Assembly (NCBI GenBank): GCA_019022495.1
Contig: JAFEKR010000006.1
Location: 2,542,001 to 2,606,000 of the forward strand
Length of the DNA: 64,000 bases
DNA from: Epichloe hybrida
Lineage: Eukaryota; Ascomycota; Sordariomycetes; Hypocreales; Clavicipitaceae
Direction of reading: 5' to 3'
Under the pieces are notes generated by a model. The model had not been told where the DNA came from. It did not search any database and worked only from the letters and a program-made list of their open reading frames with translations. Positions 1 to 10,700 of the stretch are shown in pieces. The first letter of the stretch is position 1. Each line of letters starts with the position of its first letter. The translations under genes were made by a program, and so were the position numbers.

Positions 1-440
1 TATAATAGGTATAGTCTTATTACCTTAGATAAGTATATTAGTAAGGTTATTAATCTTAACTTACATTTTATCTATATTAGTAATTAAGAAAAGGAAGGGG
101 GTAGCTATGTTAAGGATGTAGAATTAAAGCTCTCTAAGTTCTATAAGCATATAAAGGATTTCTCTTATAACTACTAATCTAGCGCTAAATATAATAATTT
201 AGGGTTTATAGGGGGTTACCTTTAATAAAGGTATTAATCTTAATAGAGCCTTTACTTATGCCTCTCTTATAGTTAACTTTCCTGCGGTGCTAGTGTTAGG
301 CATAATCCCTCTAAAGACCTTTTTAGAATAGCGTTCTTTAGAGACATAGTAAATTAAGCCTTTATTACACTCTTATAGCTTATAGAGCCCTTATTTAAGG
401 AATATATATTAAAAAGCTTAATTATATAAGGTTGCTAGGA
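1..440 (-). pseudogene. Copia-1 Pol N-terminus: aspartic protease remnant
   Basis: Minus-strand frames read through stops give the fungal Copia protease. The active-site motif, normally a DTG/DSG triad, is seen as IMPNTS at about 286-305, so the catalytic Asp codon has become AAC (Asn) by a G-to-A change. Downstream are GISKGSIKI and, at about 20-110, TPFLFLITNIDKM and INNLTNILI, matching the family's TPFLLCLADMDRL...NNLTN block. Integrase, RT and RNase H would follow to the left of the window. The Asn substitution plus many stops make it inactive. A short plus-strand open stretch over 1-165 is the shadow of this frame. Confidence 0.7.
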
Positions 441-699
441 TGTTAATATTAGCGGCGTTATAGTTAGTCTATAGTCCTAAATAGAAGAATTATATAATAC
501 TTAGATATGCTATTAATAGTAGCTCCTCTATATTATTATTATTATCTTTAGCTTCTATCTAAGCTAAAAGATATAATTCCTAATTCTAACCTAAGCCTTT
601 ATTAGGCTTATTATTATTTTACCCTTTATAGGAGGTAAGGAATACCTAGAATCTCTTCTCTAAAGGGGGTGTATAATATATTTTGCTAGCTTACTAGTA

Positions 700-2280
700 G
701 TCTTTTTCCTTTTAATATTCTTTAGTAAAGTAATTAGAGGACTAGTAGCTACTCTTACTATATATAAAGTAGCGCTTAGTACTTAGCCTAGGGCTCTATC
801 TATAATAACTTCCTCTGCCACAGAGGGGTAATTACTATCTATACTAATAATTAGTAAATATAGCCTCTAGAGGGTCTCCTTATTAGTACTAAAGGTATTA
901 GGAGGGCCTCTTATTTAATTCCATAATAGTAATTACCTTACAGAGGTCTCTAGTAAGACTTTTAAAGCCTATAGAGTATATATATTTCACTATCTAATAT
1001 TTAGGCACACTAGCTATAGTGTTTAAGGCCTGCTTATAAAGTTTAGTATTTACTATTTTAGTAAGGTATAGGCCTTTATGGATTTTCTTAAGGGTTAATA
1101 ATATAATCTTAAGGCACTTAAGCTTGCTTTTATTAGAATTCTTCTTAATTATACTCTTTAGCGTTATACTACTTTACTTATAGTAATAGAATTACTAGTT
1201 GCTTTCTATCTTAAAGTATTAATAAATATAAGTAATTATCTCTTTATAGGAATAGTTATTCCTAAAGAGGTAATTAAGGTAGTATTGCTTAGTATTACCT
1301 ATTAATATAATAAGGAAAGCCTTCTAATAATATATTTAAGGAAAGTTAATTCTATTATACTTATTTTTAAAGAGTGTGATCTTTAGTATTAAGAAGTTAT
1401 ATAGCTTTCTACTATAGCGGTTACTATCCTTATATATCTTTATAAGCTCTAAGATTTTCTTTATAATCTAATCTTTAGAGGGGAATTACTATAAAGGCAT
1501 AATTTATTATAAATAATAGTCTACTAGTTATTCTTAATAATAATTATCCGGATAGAGCTATTAATATAATAGGGATTATCACGGGGGTTCTTATAAGAGT
1601 TTAAGCAATCTCTAGGGTTAGGGAAGGTTAATTTCTAGGGTAGGTTATTAGGGCTATTAATATTAAGGTTCTAGGGGTTTAGAAAATTATAGTCTTTCTT
1701 ATAATCTTTCCTATAACTAAAGGGGCATTAAGGTTTAATAAAGCACTTCCTTAAGTAATACTAGGATTAAATATCCTAGGCCTTGCCTAATAAGGACGCT
1801 ATAATCTTATAAAGAATTACGTAATTCTCTAACAATATCCTTAGATACCCTTTTAAAGGTATCTTTAAACTAGCCTTTAAAGTCTTCTTAGAATGATTCC
1901 TATAGGTTATTATCTCTCTAACCTTAATACTTACTAAGGTTAATAAATCTTATAATTTAGTTATTAAGCTTAAGCTATGTAGTAGTCTCTAGATTTAGCT
2001 TAATAAATTCTTTCTAGTTATATAAGAATTCGTAAGTAAGCTATTAAAGGTATAGGGGTAATTCATGCCTTTAAGGTCTCTTAGGAGTGATAATTAAAGC
2101 CTTACTATTACTAGTAGCCCTTTCTCTTATAGAAGGTTTAGATTCCTCTACTATTTTTAACTATAAAAGGAATATTACTAATTTGTTGTTTTTACTACTA
2201 ATTAAGCTCCTATATTTACCTATTACTATTATAAGGTTCTTCTTTTGCTTTTTAGGAGCGTTATTGCTCTAATAAAATCA
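700..2280 (-). pseudogene. Copia-1 Gag remnant
   Basis: Minus-strand reading gives a long protein-like frame broken only by TAA/TAG stops. The family assignment rests on blocks typical of the capsid-like Gag of fungal Copia elements. One block reads KAFLIILIGNTKQYY, matching the usual KAFSIMLTGRASQFYYD pattern. Another reads KCLKIILLTLKKIHKGL, matching the ECLELMFDKLRKIQRGL pattern. The N-terminal part aligns with the Gag starting at ATG 4414 in the other Copia-1 copy. A zinc-knuckle region should follow near 700-760, but I cannot read its cysteines. This protein would form the particle that packages element RNA. It is now inactive. Confidence 0.7.
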
Positions 2281-2969
2281 GAAGATTATAAAAATAAGAA
2301 AAATAGAAGAAAAAGTAGCAGAAGTAGCAAAAGCAGTAATAAGAATAAATTAATAGAGATAAAGAAAGTAATAGAAGTTCTAAAAGTAACTAGAAAATAA
2401 TAGGAAAAGTAATAAGGGAATAATAGGAATTACCACTTCCTATTTTTTATAAAAAGAAAGGAAGGAGGTAATCTCTCTTTCTTACTAATAGGTACGGGGC
2501 AAATAGCACTAATAATAAAGGGGGTAAAAATAAGTAGTAGATGCTTGTAGGGAGAGATTAAAGGTCTGTTAGATAAAGGGAATATTTATAGAGAAGTTAT
2601 AAATATATTAGCTAGCTTAGCTAAGGTTGTTTAATGTTAGGTTTAAAATAAATGCCTTGTAGCAATAGATTTAGTTTTTTAGTTAGTTTTCTTATAATGG
2701 ATAATAAAATCAATAATTAATAATAATATCCTAGATAGATATAATGAAGTTATATCCCTAAGCCTAAGGTTAATAGATTAATTCCTTAGAAGCCTAATAA
2801 GCCTATAACTAGGATTCTAGTCTCTTCCTTTAGCATACTTATATAGTTATGCCTCTTTACTATAATAACTATTATAGTATAATAAGGGGTAGTGGCAGTA
2901 GTGTCTATAGAAATGTCTCTTCTTATAATACCTAGCTTATTTATAGTTATAAAGTTAACTACTAATTAG

Positions 2970-3225
2970 TGTTAGATACACTAAGGTCCTATGTAGGTAA
3001 TAAATCCTATATAAATTAAAGTTAATAATAGATAGATAAATAGCTAGAAGAAGAGAGAAGAGAGAGAAAGTCTAGATGCTAGAAAAGTGAGCGAAATCTG
3101 TATGTAAGGCATAAAAGGGGGTGGTAAATTAATATAGCTAATTGTATTACGTGCATCGCGCTAGACCTATAATTAGTCTAGTGTTTAGCTATGATTAAAC
3201 CGATAAAGATCCAAAGGAATTAACA
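2970..3225 (-). repeat. Copia-1 5' LTR
   Basis: 256 bp. In element sense it starts TGTTAATTCC and ends CTAACA, so it has TG...CA ends. It aligns along its whole length, in reverse orientation, with the LTRs at 3668-3925 and 5590-5847, with mostly C/T and G/A differences. The primer-binding site lies immediately left, at about 2954-2969. Confidence 0.9.
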
Positions 3226-3398
3226 CCCTATCTTTAAGCTTTAATTTACTATATATAAAACTTTTATATAACCTCTAAATAAAGAGAAAATCATTATTAA
3301 AGATAGCTATAGGGTAAGTTATATATAGGGTAACCTACTTATGTCACCCTAGCTTATATTACCCTAGCTTACCTAATTACTAGTAGCGTGGTTATGGC
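3226..3398 (-). repeat. Copia-3 leader fragment plus first 10 bp of its LTR
   Basis: 3226-3388 aligns closely with 26818-26976, the untranslated leader just inside the Copia-3 5' LTR. It is followed at 3389-3398 by TGGTTATGGC, the edge of the Copia-3 LTR. The LTR then stops and resumes at 21008 after a duplicated GTTATAGC (21000-21007), because hAT-a lies between. Finding leader sequence on the outer side of this LTR implies a second Copia-3 unit extending left, sharing the LTR as an LTR-internal-LTR-internal tandem. The Copia-1 minus copy then inserted into that second unit. Confidence 0.7.
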
Positions 3399-3667
3399 TA
3401 GAGAATTGTTATATTATATTATATTGTATTTTTTAGCCCTTTGATGTATTGTATTGCATTGTATTGTATTAAAAATATAATACAATACAATCTAATACAT
3501 ACAATACAATGTATTGTTAGGGAAAATTAAAAGTGGGGTCTTATATAAATTTATTATATAGTAGTTTTTTTAAGTAATCTAATTATAGTAACCTTATTTT
3601 TATATATAATTTAGTTATTTATTTAAAAATCTATAAAGTTTTAGCTTATTTAGAAAAGTAAGCTTAT
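3399..3667. repeat. hAT-a left subterminal region with ATTGT/ACAAT inverted array
   Basis: About 3404-3475 is rich in ATTGT-type pentamers and about 3476-3530 in the complementary ACAAT/AATAC pentamers, so this stretch could fold into a long hairpin. The rest is AT-rich. The block 3475-3660 has a diverged second copy at about 5985-6175, a duplication I cannot fully explain. It ends at CTTAT (3663-3667), the target duplication of the nested Copia-1. Confidence 0.6.
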
Positions 3668-3925
3668 TGTTAATTCCTTCGGATCTTCATCGGTTTAATC
3701 GTGGCCAAAGACCGGACTAATTATAGGTCTGGCGCAATGCACGTGATATGATTGGCTGCATTAATTCGCCACCCCCTTTTGTGCCTTATATACGGATTTC
3801 GCCTACTTTTCTAGTATTTAGACTTTCCCTCTCTTCTCCCTCTTTCCTAGCTAGCTAACTAACTATTATTAACTTTAAATTTATATGGGATTTATTACCT
3901 ACGCAGGACCTTAGTGCATCTAATA
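3668..3925 (+). repeat. Copia-1 derivative 5' LTR
   Basis: 258 bp, starts TGTTAATTCC and ends CTAATA (RIP-changed CTAACA). The primer-binding site follows directly at 3926. Confidence 0.9.
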
Positions 3926-4413
3926 CTAATTAGTAGTTGACTTTATAATTATAGATAAGCTAGGTATTATAAGAAGAGATATTTCTGCAGACACCACTGC
4001 TACTACCCCTTGTTATGCCATAACGGTTATTATAGTAGAGAGGCATAACTGCATAAGTGTGCTAAAGGAAGAGACTAGAATCCTAGTTACGGGCTTGTTA
4101 GGCTTCTAAGGAATTAATCTATTAACCCTTAGGCTTAGGGATATAACTTTATTATATCTATCTAGGATATTATTATTAATTATCGATTTTATTGTCTATC
4201 ACGAGAAAACCAACCAAACAACCGAATCTATCGCCGCAAGGCATTTATTTCAAACCCGACATTAAAAACAAACCTTAGCTAAGCTAGCTGACTCAAATTA
4301 ATCATTACGACTGTTGCTGACGATATTATCCGATATGATTAAACAACCTTTCCTCTATTCCTTTTAATAGGCATTTACAGAGACCCCCCCCCCCCCCCTT
4401 TTCTGCCCTTACA

Positions 4414-5110
4414 ATGCCCTAGGCAAGACCTTCAAAGGATGAATTACTAAGGCGATTGCAACCCCTTTCCTATGCCCTCACGAAAGACTAGAAAGAGTCT
4501 GTTAACCCTAATCTAGAGACTACTATATAATCCGAACTTAATAACTAGATTGCGAGGTTTATTAACCTTAGCGAGTATTAAGGTTAGAGGGATAATAACC
4601 TCTAGGAATTATTCCTAGAGGACTTCGAAGGATAGTCTGGGAATACCTTTGCAAGGGCTGATAGTAAGATCATATAATAGCTACGTAATTCCCTATAAGA
4701 TAGTGGTGTGTATGTTACTTAAGGTCTTTTAGCTATAGCTACCTTATAATAAGTAATTTAAGAAGAAAGAAGATTGCTATAGCCTAAGACTAGGGAGCCT
4801 AAAGACCCTGAAAACCTTAAGGACTAGGCTGAAGCGTTAATTAAAGAGATTGCGGCTGAATTGTTAATTAAAGAGATCGCGGCTGAATTGTTAATTGAAG
4901 AGATTGTTGCTAAGGGGATGCTAATTAAAGTATTCCTTGTAAAGGAAGAGGTCTAATAAGCTACTAATAAGATTACTAAAGATCGTTAAGAGTAATTAAC
5001 TAAAGACCTTAAAGATTAATAATAAGCCGTTAAATGCGAAGATTATTAAGACCTAATGCCTAAAGACTTGATGCCTATACGCGATATTAAATAACGCTTT
5101 AAGATAGGAA
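4414..5110 (+). pseudogene. Copia-1 derivative Gag remnant
   Basis: The frame starts at ATG 4414, just after the poly-C leader, and stays in register for about 230 codons. Essentially all interruptions are TAG or TAA at positions expected to be Gln or Trp. Readable segments include RPSKDELLRRLQPLSYALTK, FINLSEY and ADSKII. The corresponding part of the minus-strand copy (about 1840-2080) aligns, supporting frame and start. After about 4800 the protein turns Lys/Glu-rich with three 9-residue repeats (LIKEIAAEL type). The conserved capsid block found in the minus copy is absent, so the deletion begins within gag. It might once have been made as a short Gag; it is broken now. Confidence 0.6.
4834..4914 (+). 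repeat. 27-bp in-frame tandem repeat (3 units)
   Basis: Units 4834-4860, 4861-4887 and 4888-4914 encode LIKEIAAEL-like 9-residue repeats inside the Gag frame. Unit length is a multiple of three, so the frame is kept. The acidic/basic alternation suggests a helical or coiled-coil spacer. The units differ mainly by single transitions. Confidence 0.85.
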
Positions 5111-5229
5111 GCCGCGAGGGGAATAACACATTATGTGGGGATATATTACGAAGGCATACGTTATGTACGCACACAAGCTTATTATATATCCCTCTGGTTA
5201 TGGTTAATTTAGATTATTGGTAGTAAGGA

Positions 5230-5345
5230 GGCATAAGACCCTTAAGACCCTCAAGACCTTTATTAAGGCATAAGACCCTTGAGACCCTCGAGACCTTTAT
5301 TAAGGCATAAGACCCACGAGACCCTCGAGACCTTTATTAAGGCAT
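5230..5345 (+). repeat. 37-bp minisatellite (3 units plus 5 bp)
   Basis: Units begin GGCATAAGACCC at 5230, 5267 and 5304, with a partial GGCAT at 5341. It lies exactly at the join between the deleted region and the surviving RNase H tail, so it may mark the deletion or template-switch point. Unit length is not a multiple of three. Confidence 0.85.
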
Positions 5346-5474
5346 GAGATCTACGAAGTTAGGTGGATTAACAGCAACGACAATCTGGTAGACGTGATAA
5401 CTAAATCATTGCTAAATTCATTACTTTCCTCTTTGATTGATTTGAACGAATTGACGATTTGTGTTAAAGGATAG
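5346..5474 (+). pseudogene. Copia-1 derivative: C-terminal tail of RNase H/Pol
   Basis: An uninterrupted 42-codon stretch ends at TAG 5472-5474. It reads EIYEVRWINSNDNLVDVITK at its start and ICVKG at its end. This is the standard fungal Copia Pol C-terminus (REI.EIRWI.G.DNPADA.TK...). Upstream Pol sequence is missing, and the frame opens directly from the 37-bp minisatellite. It cannot encode a catalytic RNase H. It is notable for having no stop in a window where all other pol sequence is riddled with them. Confidence 0.85.
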
Positions 5475-5589
5475 CTAATTAAAGTAGCGGATTCCCATTA
5501 AGGGATCCACTTGTGTACACTTTCCTTTAATCTGATTTTTATTGTGTTTTTAAGCTCTTTAGCTACGAAGGAAAAAGAGAGATTGCTAG

Positions 5590-5847
5590 TGTTAATTCCT
5601 TTGGATCTTTATTGGTTTAATTGTGGCTAAAGACCGGACTAATTGTGGGTCTAGCGTGATGCACGCGATATGATTAGCTACATTAATTCGCCACCCCCTT
5701 TTGTGCCCTACATATGGATTTTGCCTACTTTTCTAGCATCTAGACTTTCCCTCTCTTCTCCCTCTTTCCTAGCTAGCTAACTAACTATTATTAACTTTGA
5801 ATTTATATGGGATTTATTACCTGCGCAGGACCTTGGTGCATCTAATA
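5590..5847 (+). repeat. Copia-1 derivative 3' LTR
   Basis: 258 bp, TGTTAATTCC to CTAATA. It is preceded by a purine-rich stretch (about 5567-5585) acting as the likely polypurine tract. It differs from the 5' LTR mainly by C/T and G/A changes. Confidence 0.9.
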
Positions 5848-5852
5848 CTTAT

Positions 5853-7016
5853 TTTAAATATATAATATCTTAGTAATATTCTTTTATATCTAATTTAAAG
5901 AATACTTTTTTCTTAATATATTAAGGGTCTTCCTATACTTATATCTATTTTCTATAATTTATTATAATTATTTATTATATAAAAATACATTATAATATAA
6001 TACAATATAATACATTATAATATAATATAATGTAATATAATATATTATTAAAAAGGTAAGGTAGTATATATACTTATTATATAGTAGATTTTTTATATAA
6101 TCTAAATAAGATATCCTTAAATTTTTATACTATTTAGGTATTTAGTTATAGAATTATGAAGTTTTCGCTAATTTAGACTATTAAGCTATATATATAGGGT
6201 AGCTATAAATGGTATTATCTAGGCTTAACTTATAGTAATATTTATTCTCTATATTTTAAAGGTTAATTTATCTTTCTAGCTTTTTTTTAAGATTTACTAT
6301 ATATTTTAATATAGTTTTTTTGCTTTAAATATAATATTTACCCTAAAGAAATAATTTATAATTCTAAATAAATAAGATTAAAACTCTAATAAAAATATAC
6401 TTATATATATAAGGAATTTATTATAAAGAGAAAATTAATCCTTATTTAATACATACTTCTTTTACTATTAAACTATTTTATTATAATTATAATAAATTAT
6501 ATTAGCTTTTAACCTTCTTTAAACTAAAAGAGAAGGAAAAAACCTAGGAAAAGTTTATAAAGAAAGGTTAAAATAGTATATAAAGAATAATTATAATATA
6601 TATACTATTTTTTTTAATATTAAGTAAATAAATAAATAAGCTTTAAAAGTAAGTTTAATTATTTATACTACTTCCAGCTTACTTACTTAGTTATAAAGTG
6701 TTTTTAAAAGTGGATCTAAAAGTGAATCCTATTAGTTATACTATAAACCTAGTATTATCTCTTTACTTAGTTATATAATTCTAGCTAAAAAGAAATATAT
6801 ATAAAAAAGTAAGTCTAAAAGTAAGTTTTATTAGTTATACTATAAATATAGTAATCTCTTTACTTATTTATATAATTTTAGTTTAAAAGAGAGAAATATA
6901 CTTAAGTAAGTCTTATAGTTATATTAGGACTTACTTTTTATTAGTATAAAATTATAAATAGTATAATATTAAAAAATATAAAAAAGAAAGGAATTTTATT
7001 TTGTTAATATTTTAAA
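5853..7016. other. hAT-a interior: AT-rich, no gene
   Basis: No coding signal on either strand. At 5985-6060 there is an AATAT/ACATT-type pentamer-rich patch, followed to 6175 by a diverged copy of 3530-3660. 6180-6640 is featureless AT-rich DNA. 6640-6960 holds reverse-oriented satellite units. It ends at the AAACC target duplication of the first Copia-2. Confidence 0.6.
6640..6960 (-). repeat. Diverged ~100-bp satellite units, reverse orientation
   Basis: Segments such as AAAAGTGGATCTAAAAGTG and the motif TAGTTATACTATAAA recur about every 110-120 bp. They are the reverse complement of the CCCACTTTAGACCCACTTTT core of the tandem units at 55330-56395. Roughly three degraded units can be seen. 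Confidence 0.6.
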
Positions 7017-7021
7017 AAACC

Positions 7022-7330
7022 TGTTGGATTTATAGGGTATTAAATTCAATATGTAATACAGTCATGAGCCCGAAGAATAGTATTGTTATTGATTATCTAT
7101 TCTAGGCTACGTTATCTATTATTATAATTAATTAAGTTATTAGAAAAGAGAGGTAAAAAGCTAGAAGTTATAATACATAAAGGGAAAAGGGGTTACGTGT
7201 TTATGTCCCTATATTTCCTAGCTAATTAACATGCCAGGTTATAAGTTACGTGTGGGGTCCGCGCGTAGCCTAAGCTTCTGCTAGGTAATTATAGCTATGA
7301 CATGTAATTAATATCACCTTTATTCTAATA
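7022..7330 (-). repeat. Copia-2 A 3' LTR
   Basis: 309 bp, the same length as its partner at 13513-13821. In element sense it begins TATTAGAATA (RIP-changed TGTTAG) and ends ATCCAACA. It contains a G+C-rich patch (about 7240-7275, including GGGGTCCGCGCGTAGCC) that stands out from its surroundings. Confidence 0.95.
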
Positions 7331-7789
7331 CTAAAACTTCTCTCTTTTAATATAATTATTAATATATAATATTAATTATAGAAATAAAAAGAAAGATAGA
7401 TTAAGAATGTAATTAATAGGGGATATAAAGAAAAGAACTTATAGCTTATCTAGGTATATAGTTACTAATAAAAGGGAAATAATAATCTCACTTAGCCTAT
7501 GAGCCTATATAAGGATAAGTAGGTCCTTCTAAATCCCTTCTTTCCTTAAAATAATATATATACTATACTATAGTGCGTATATAATATCTTCCTCCTCCTT
7601 AGTAATACCTTTATCCTCCTATATACTACTATTAATTTCTATAGTCTACTAGGAGGGCCTAGTAGGCTAGTGTAGTTGTGGCCGCTAGGGATGTTAACTA
7701 TAGGGGTGTAAATCCCCTATATATTACTATCTTATCCCTGTGGCTACCCTCCTAGATAATTACCTTTTCCTCTTACTATATATGTATTA

Positions 7790-10700
7790 TATATAGGTAA
7801 CCTATCCCTCTATCTAGATAGTTATCTGGTTAGTTAAGATAAAGCTCTTAAGGGCCTTATTAGGTAATACCTTTATAAAGGCATTAGCTAGGTTATTCTC
7901 TTTGTTAATCCATTAGATCTTATAGAGTTCTTAGCGTTTATATAACTATTAAAGGGCTATAATATTAATTATTAGGCGTTTCTCCTTTATTATACTAAGC
8001 TTAATAAGGCACTTATATAAGGAGTATAAATCTATATATATAATAACTAGGATCTTTAGGAGCTTTAGTTAGTTAGTAACTAAGTTTAAGGTAGTTGTAA
8101 TTACGTAAGCTATATTAACACTAGCTACTATACTATAGACTTCTAAGGTAAGCATGCTTTACGTAACTCTCTTGCTTTTTATTAAGCTAAAGTATATAAT
8201 ATTACCTTTAATTATAAACTTACTATTAGTGTAGTCTTTATTTACTAGGATAAGTATATATCCTAGTTATAAGGATAGGTCCTAGTTATTAGTAAAGGAT
8301 TTATCTATAAAGGTAAAGAGCTTTGCCTTCTTAAGGTTAATTAGAATAAACATTAAACCTCTCTCTAGGTAATCTATCTGCCACTTTAGGTGGTAATTAA
8401 GGGCTTTTATATTCTCTAGGGTTAGCTCCTAGTATTATATAGTAATAGATAAGTTAAAGTAAGCCTCTAGTTAGTAAATTAAGGTAATATAAGCGCCTTA
8501 GGCCCTCTGCTTAATATATTTACGCTTTAAGTTAGTTATTAGAACTAACTCTAACTTATTACTTTACCCTTTCTACTAGATCTTAATAGTATTATTCTCT
8601 AGTAAGATAATACCACTATTAAATATAAGAGGGCAGTCCTAAGTTAGGAATTACTTTAGCTTTATGTTAAAGCTTACTATAGTAAGCTAGGTCTTTTCCT
8701 TCTTAGAGAACTTCTTATCTAAGAGGCTAATTATATTATTAGTCTATATTCTAACATAGGTAAAGTTAGGGCTTTCCTTTGTAGTTATAAGCAGGCAGGG
8801 ATTATATATAGAGGTTTCTATCTAGAGGTTCTCTTTATAGTACTTATAATATATAACCTACTAGTGTGTTCCTACCTTTATAAGCCTGTAAAGGGGTTTT
8901 ATAACCCTTAAGATTATACTAGGCAGGTAGAGATACCATATCTGAATTAGTAAGCGCGCTAGGATTAGCCGCTCTAGCAATATATAGGCCTGTATATAAG
9001 CCTAATAGATATCTCTTAGCCAGATAAGGAATTTCCTTAATCTTACTAACAGGGCTATTATAAGGATAAGACGTTGGCTTGCGCGTTAAATCGTTAGGGC
9101 CTGTGTGAGAATAGCCTATTTCCCTTTATCCTTATATCCTTAGATCATAAGGCATGACTTTTTATAGGGTTCTATTATCTTACCTTTAATCTTATTAACA
9201 ATTCGGGAATTAAAGATTTAAATTCTACTATATTCTTCCTTATTAAACATAATAAATTTAAATATACCTTGCTTAATTAGGGCGTTAATTTCCGCTTTTA
9301 TTAATAGCTTAAAAGGTTTACTAGGGGTCTTAATAATTCCTTCCTTACATAGCTTAATTATAAGAGCTAGGTTACTATATTCTTTTGCTAATAGGAAGGT
9401 ATTAGTACCTTAAGGTATTATAGGAGGGTTCTTCTATAGCCTTCCACGTCCTTGCTTTAGTAGTATTAGTAGCACTATATTCTTATTATAGGCCTCTTAC
9501 TCTTTTTCTCCTTTCTCTTTACTAGGCTTTGCTATTTTCTTTACACTAGGATTATTATAGTAAGGCTTAATAAATATTAACCTAAAGGTCTTTAGGCCTC
9601 TAGGTATATTAAGTATATAGCTTTCTCTAGTAATTACTAGTAGCTTATATAGACTTACCTATCCCTTGCCTTCTCACTAGACCTTAACCTTTAATCTAAG
9701 CAGTAGGCTAAGGGTCTTTAAGGTGTCTAGGCTATTATATTTAGCAAGGGCCTTATTAACCTTCTAGATAGCGTAAAGTCTCTTAATCTCTTTAGTAGCT
9801 TTCTATACTATAATTACATACTATATAATATTAGGTAATAGTAAGGACTTATTTATTATATATAAGTAAGCTCTAAAGATAAGGAGGGTTAGGATAAGGC
9901 TATTAGGGCTTGCGGTGTTATTTAGGGCCTTAATTACTATTTAAAGGGCAATAGGTTCTAGCATTATAGGGTATTTATATCTAATTATATCATAGGCTCT
10001 TTAGAGTAGCCTATAATACCTTTTAACCTTCCCTATACTATAGTATGCCTTAATAGGGACTTCCTTAATTAAAATTAATATTAAAGCTATAAATTATCTA
10101 AATTTATTACTATAGAAGTTTATTCTAGTATCTATAATAATAAAGTCTAGGGGGCCTAGGTAAGCATTAATCTAGTATATTTAGAGGGCTTCCTAGGTTG
10201 TTTTTGTAGAGATATTATTAAGGAATTTCACTATGTTAAACGCTATAGCTATATCTATAGCATAGAGTATAGGGCGGTTATTATCTAGGTAGAAGATATT
10301 TACTATTACTTTATAATTAAAGCTATACTTATCCTTAAAGGTAAACTTAAAGTAATTAGGGCTATCTATGTGTATTTAGTATTAGTAGTAAATTCTTATT
10401 AGCTCCCTAATAGCTTTAATATTAATATTATACCCTAATCTATAGAGAACCTTATATAAATATTAGATTAATAGATGCCTAAAGCGGTAATATAGTTACT
10501 ATAGCTTGCCTTCTATAAGGTAGCTCTAAGCAACTACTTCTTCTTTCTATATAAGAAGCATCTAGGCGTAGCCTTATTTACATACAATAGGGACTTTAAT
10601 ATTTCCTTATTATAGTGTGTTCTTAGAGATATTAAAGTTAATCTTTAGATAGTCTATATTATTAAGGGATAAGAGAAATAAAGTGTTTATAAGGATAACC

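Larger units (their letters stand above)
1..3225 (-). mobile_element. Copia-1 LTR retrotransposon, minus copy, cut by window start
   Basis: Reading leftward from its 5' LTR (2970-3225), this copy carries a leader, a gag remnant and the protease part of pol, then runs off the window. It is the same family as the copy at 3668-5847: LTR, primer-binding site (CTAATTAGTAGTT), leader and early gag all align, but this copy is far more RIP-damaged. The bases just right of the LTR (from 3226) belong to a Copia-3 leader, so it inserted into a Copia-3 element. The matching target duplication would lie beyond the left edge. It is not autonomous, because stops occur every few codons. Confidence 0.85.
3668..5847 (+). 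mobile_element. Copia-1 deletion derivative with intact LTRs and target duplication
   Basis: Two 258-bp LTRs (3668-3925 and 5590-5847) enclose only about 1.66 kb. Both flanks carry CTTAT (3663-3667 and 5848-5852). The internal part keeps the primer-binding site (CTAATTAGTAGTTGAC, from 3926), a leader with a 15-C run (4384-4398), the gag start, two short tandem repeats and the last 42 codons of RNase H. Protease, integrase and RT are absent. Having both LTRs and a duplication, it probably transposed in this form using proteins from a full copy. RIP is milder than in neighbours: TG, CA and CG are retained and stops are fewer. Confidence 0.9.

Noticed and set aside
2087..2272. 61-codon hydrophobic frame on the plus strand
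   Set aside because: It is the antisense shadow of the Copia-1 Gag N-terminal region; Leu/Ile richness is what AT-rich RIP DNA yields in any frame.
3226..3398. An independent small inverted-repeat element (MITE) beginning CTATCTTTAA
   Set aside because: It aligns end to end with the Copia-3 leader at 26818-26976, including the LTR edge, so it is part of that family.
5230..5345. Relationship between the 37-bp repeat and the 42-bp repeat at 63489 (both contain AGGTCTCGAGGG-like sequence)
   Set aside because: Only about 12 bp are shared, in opposite orientation, and unit length and context differ; likely coincidence.
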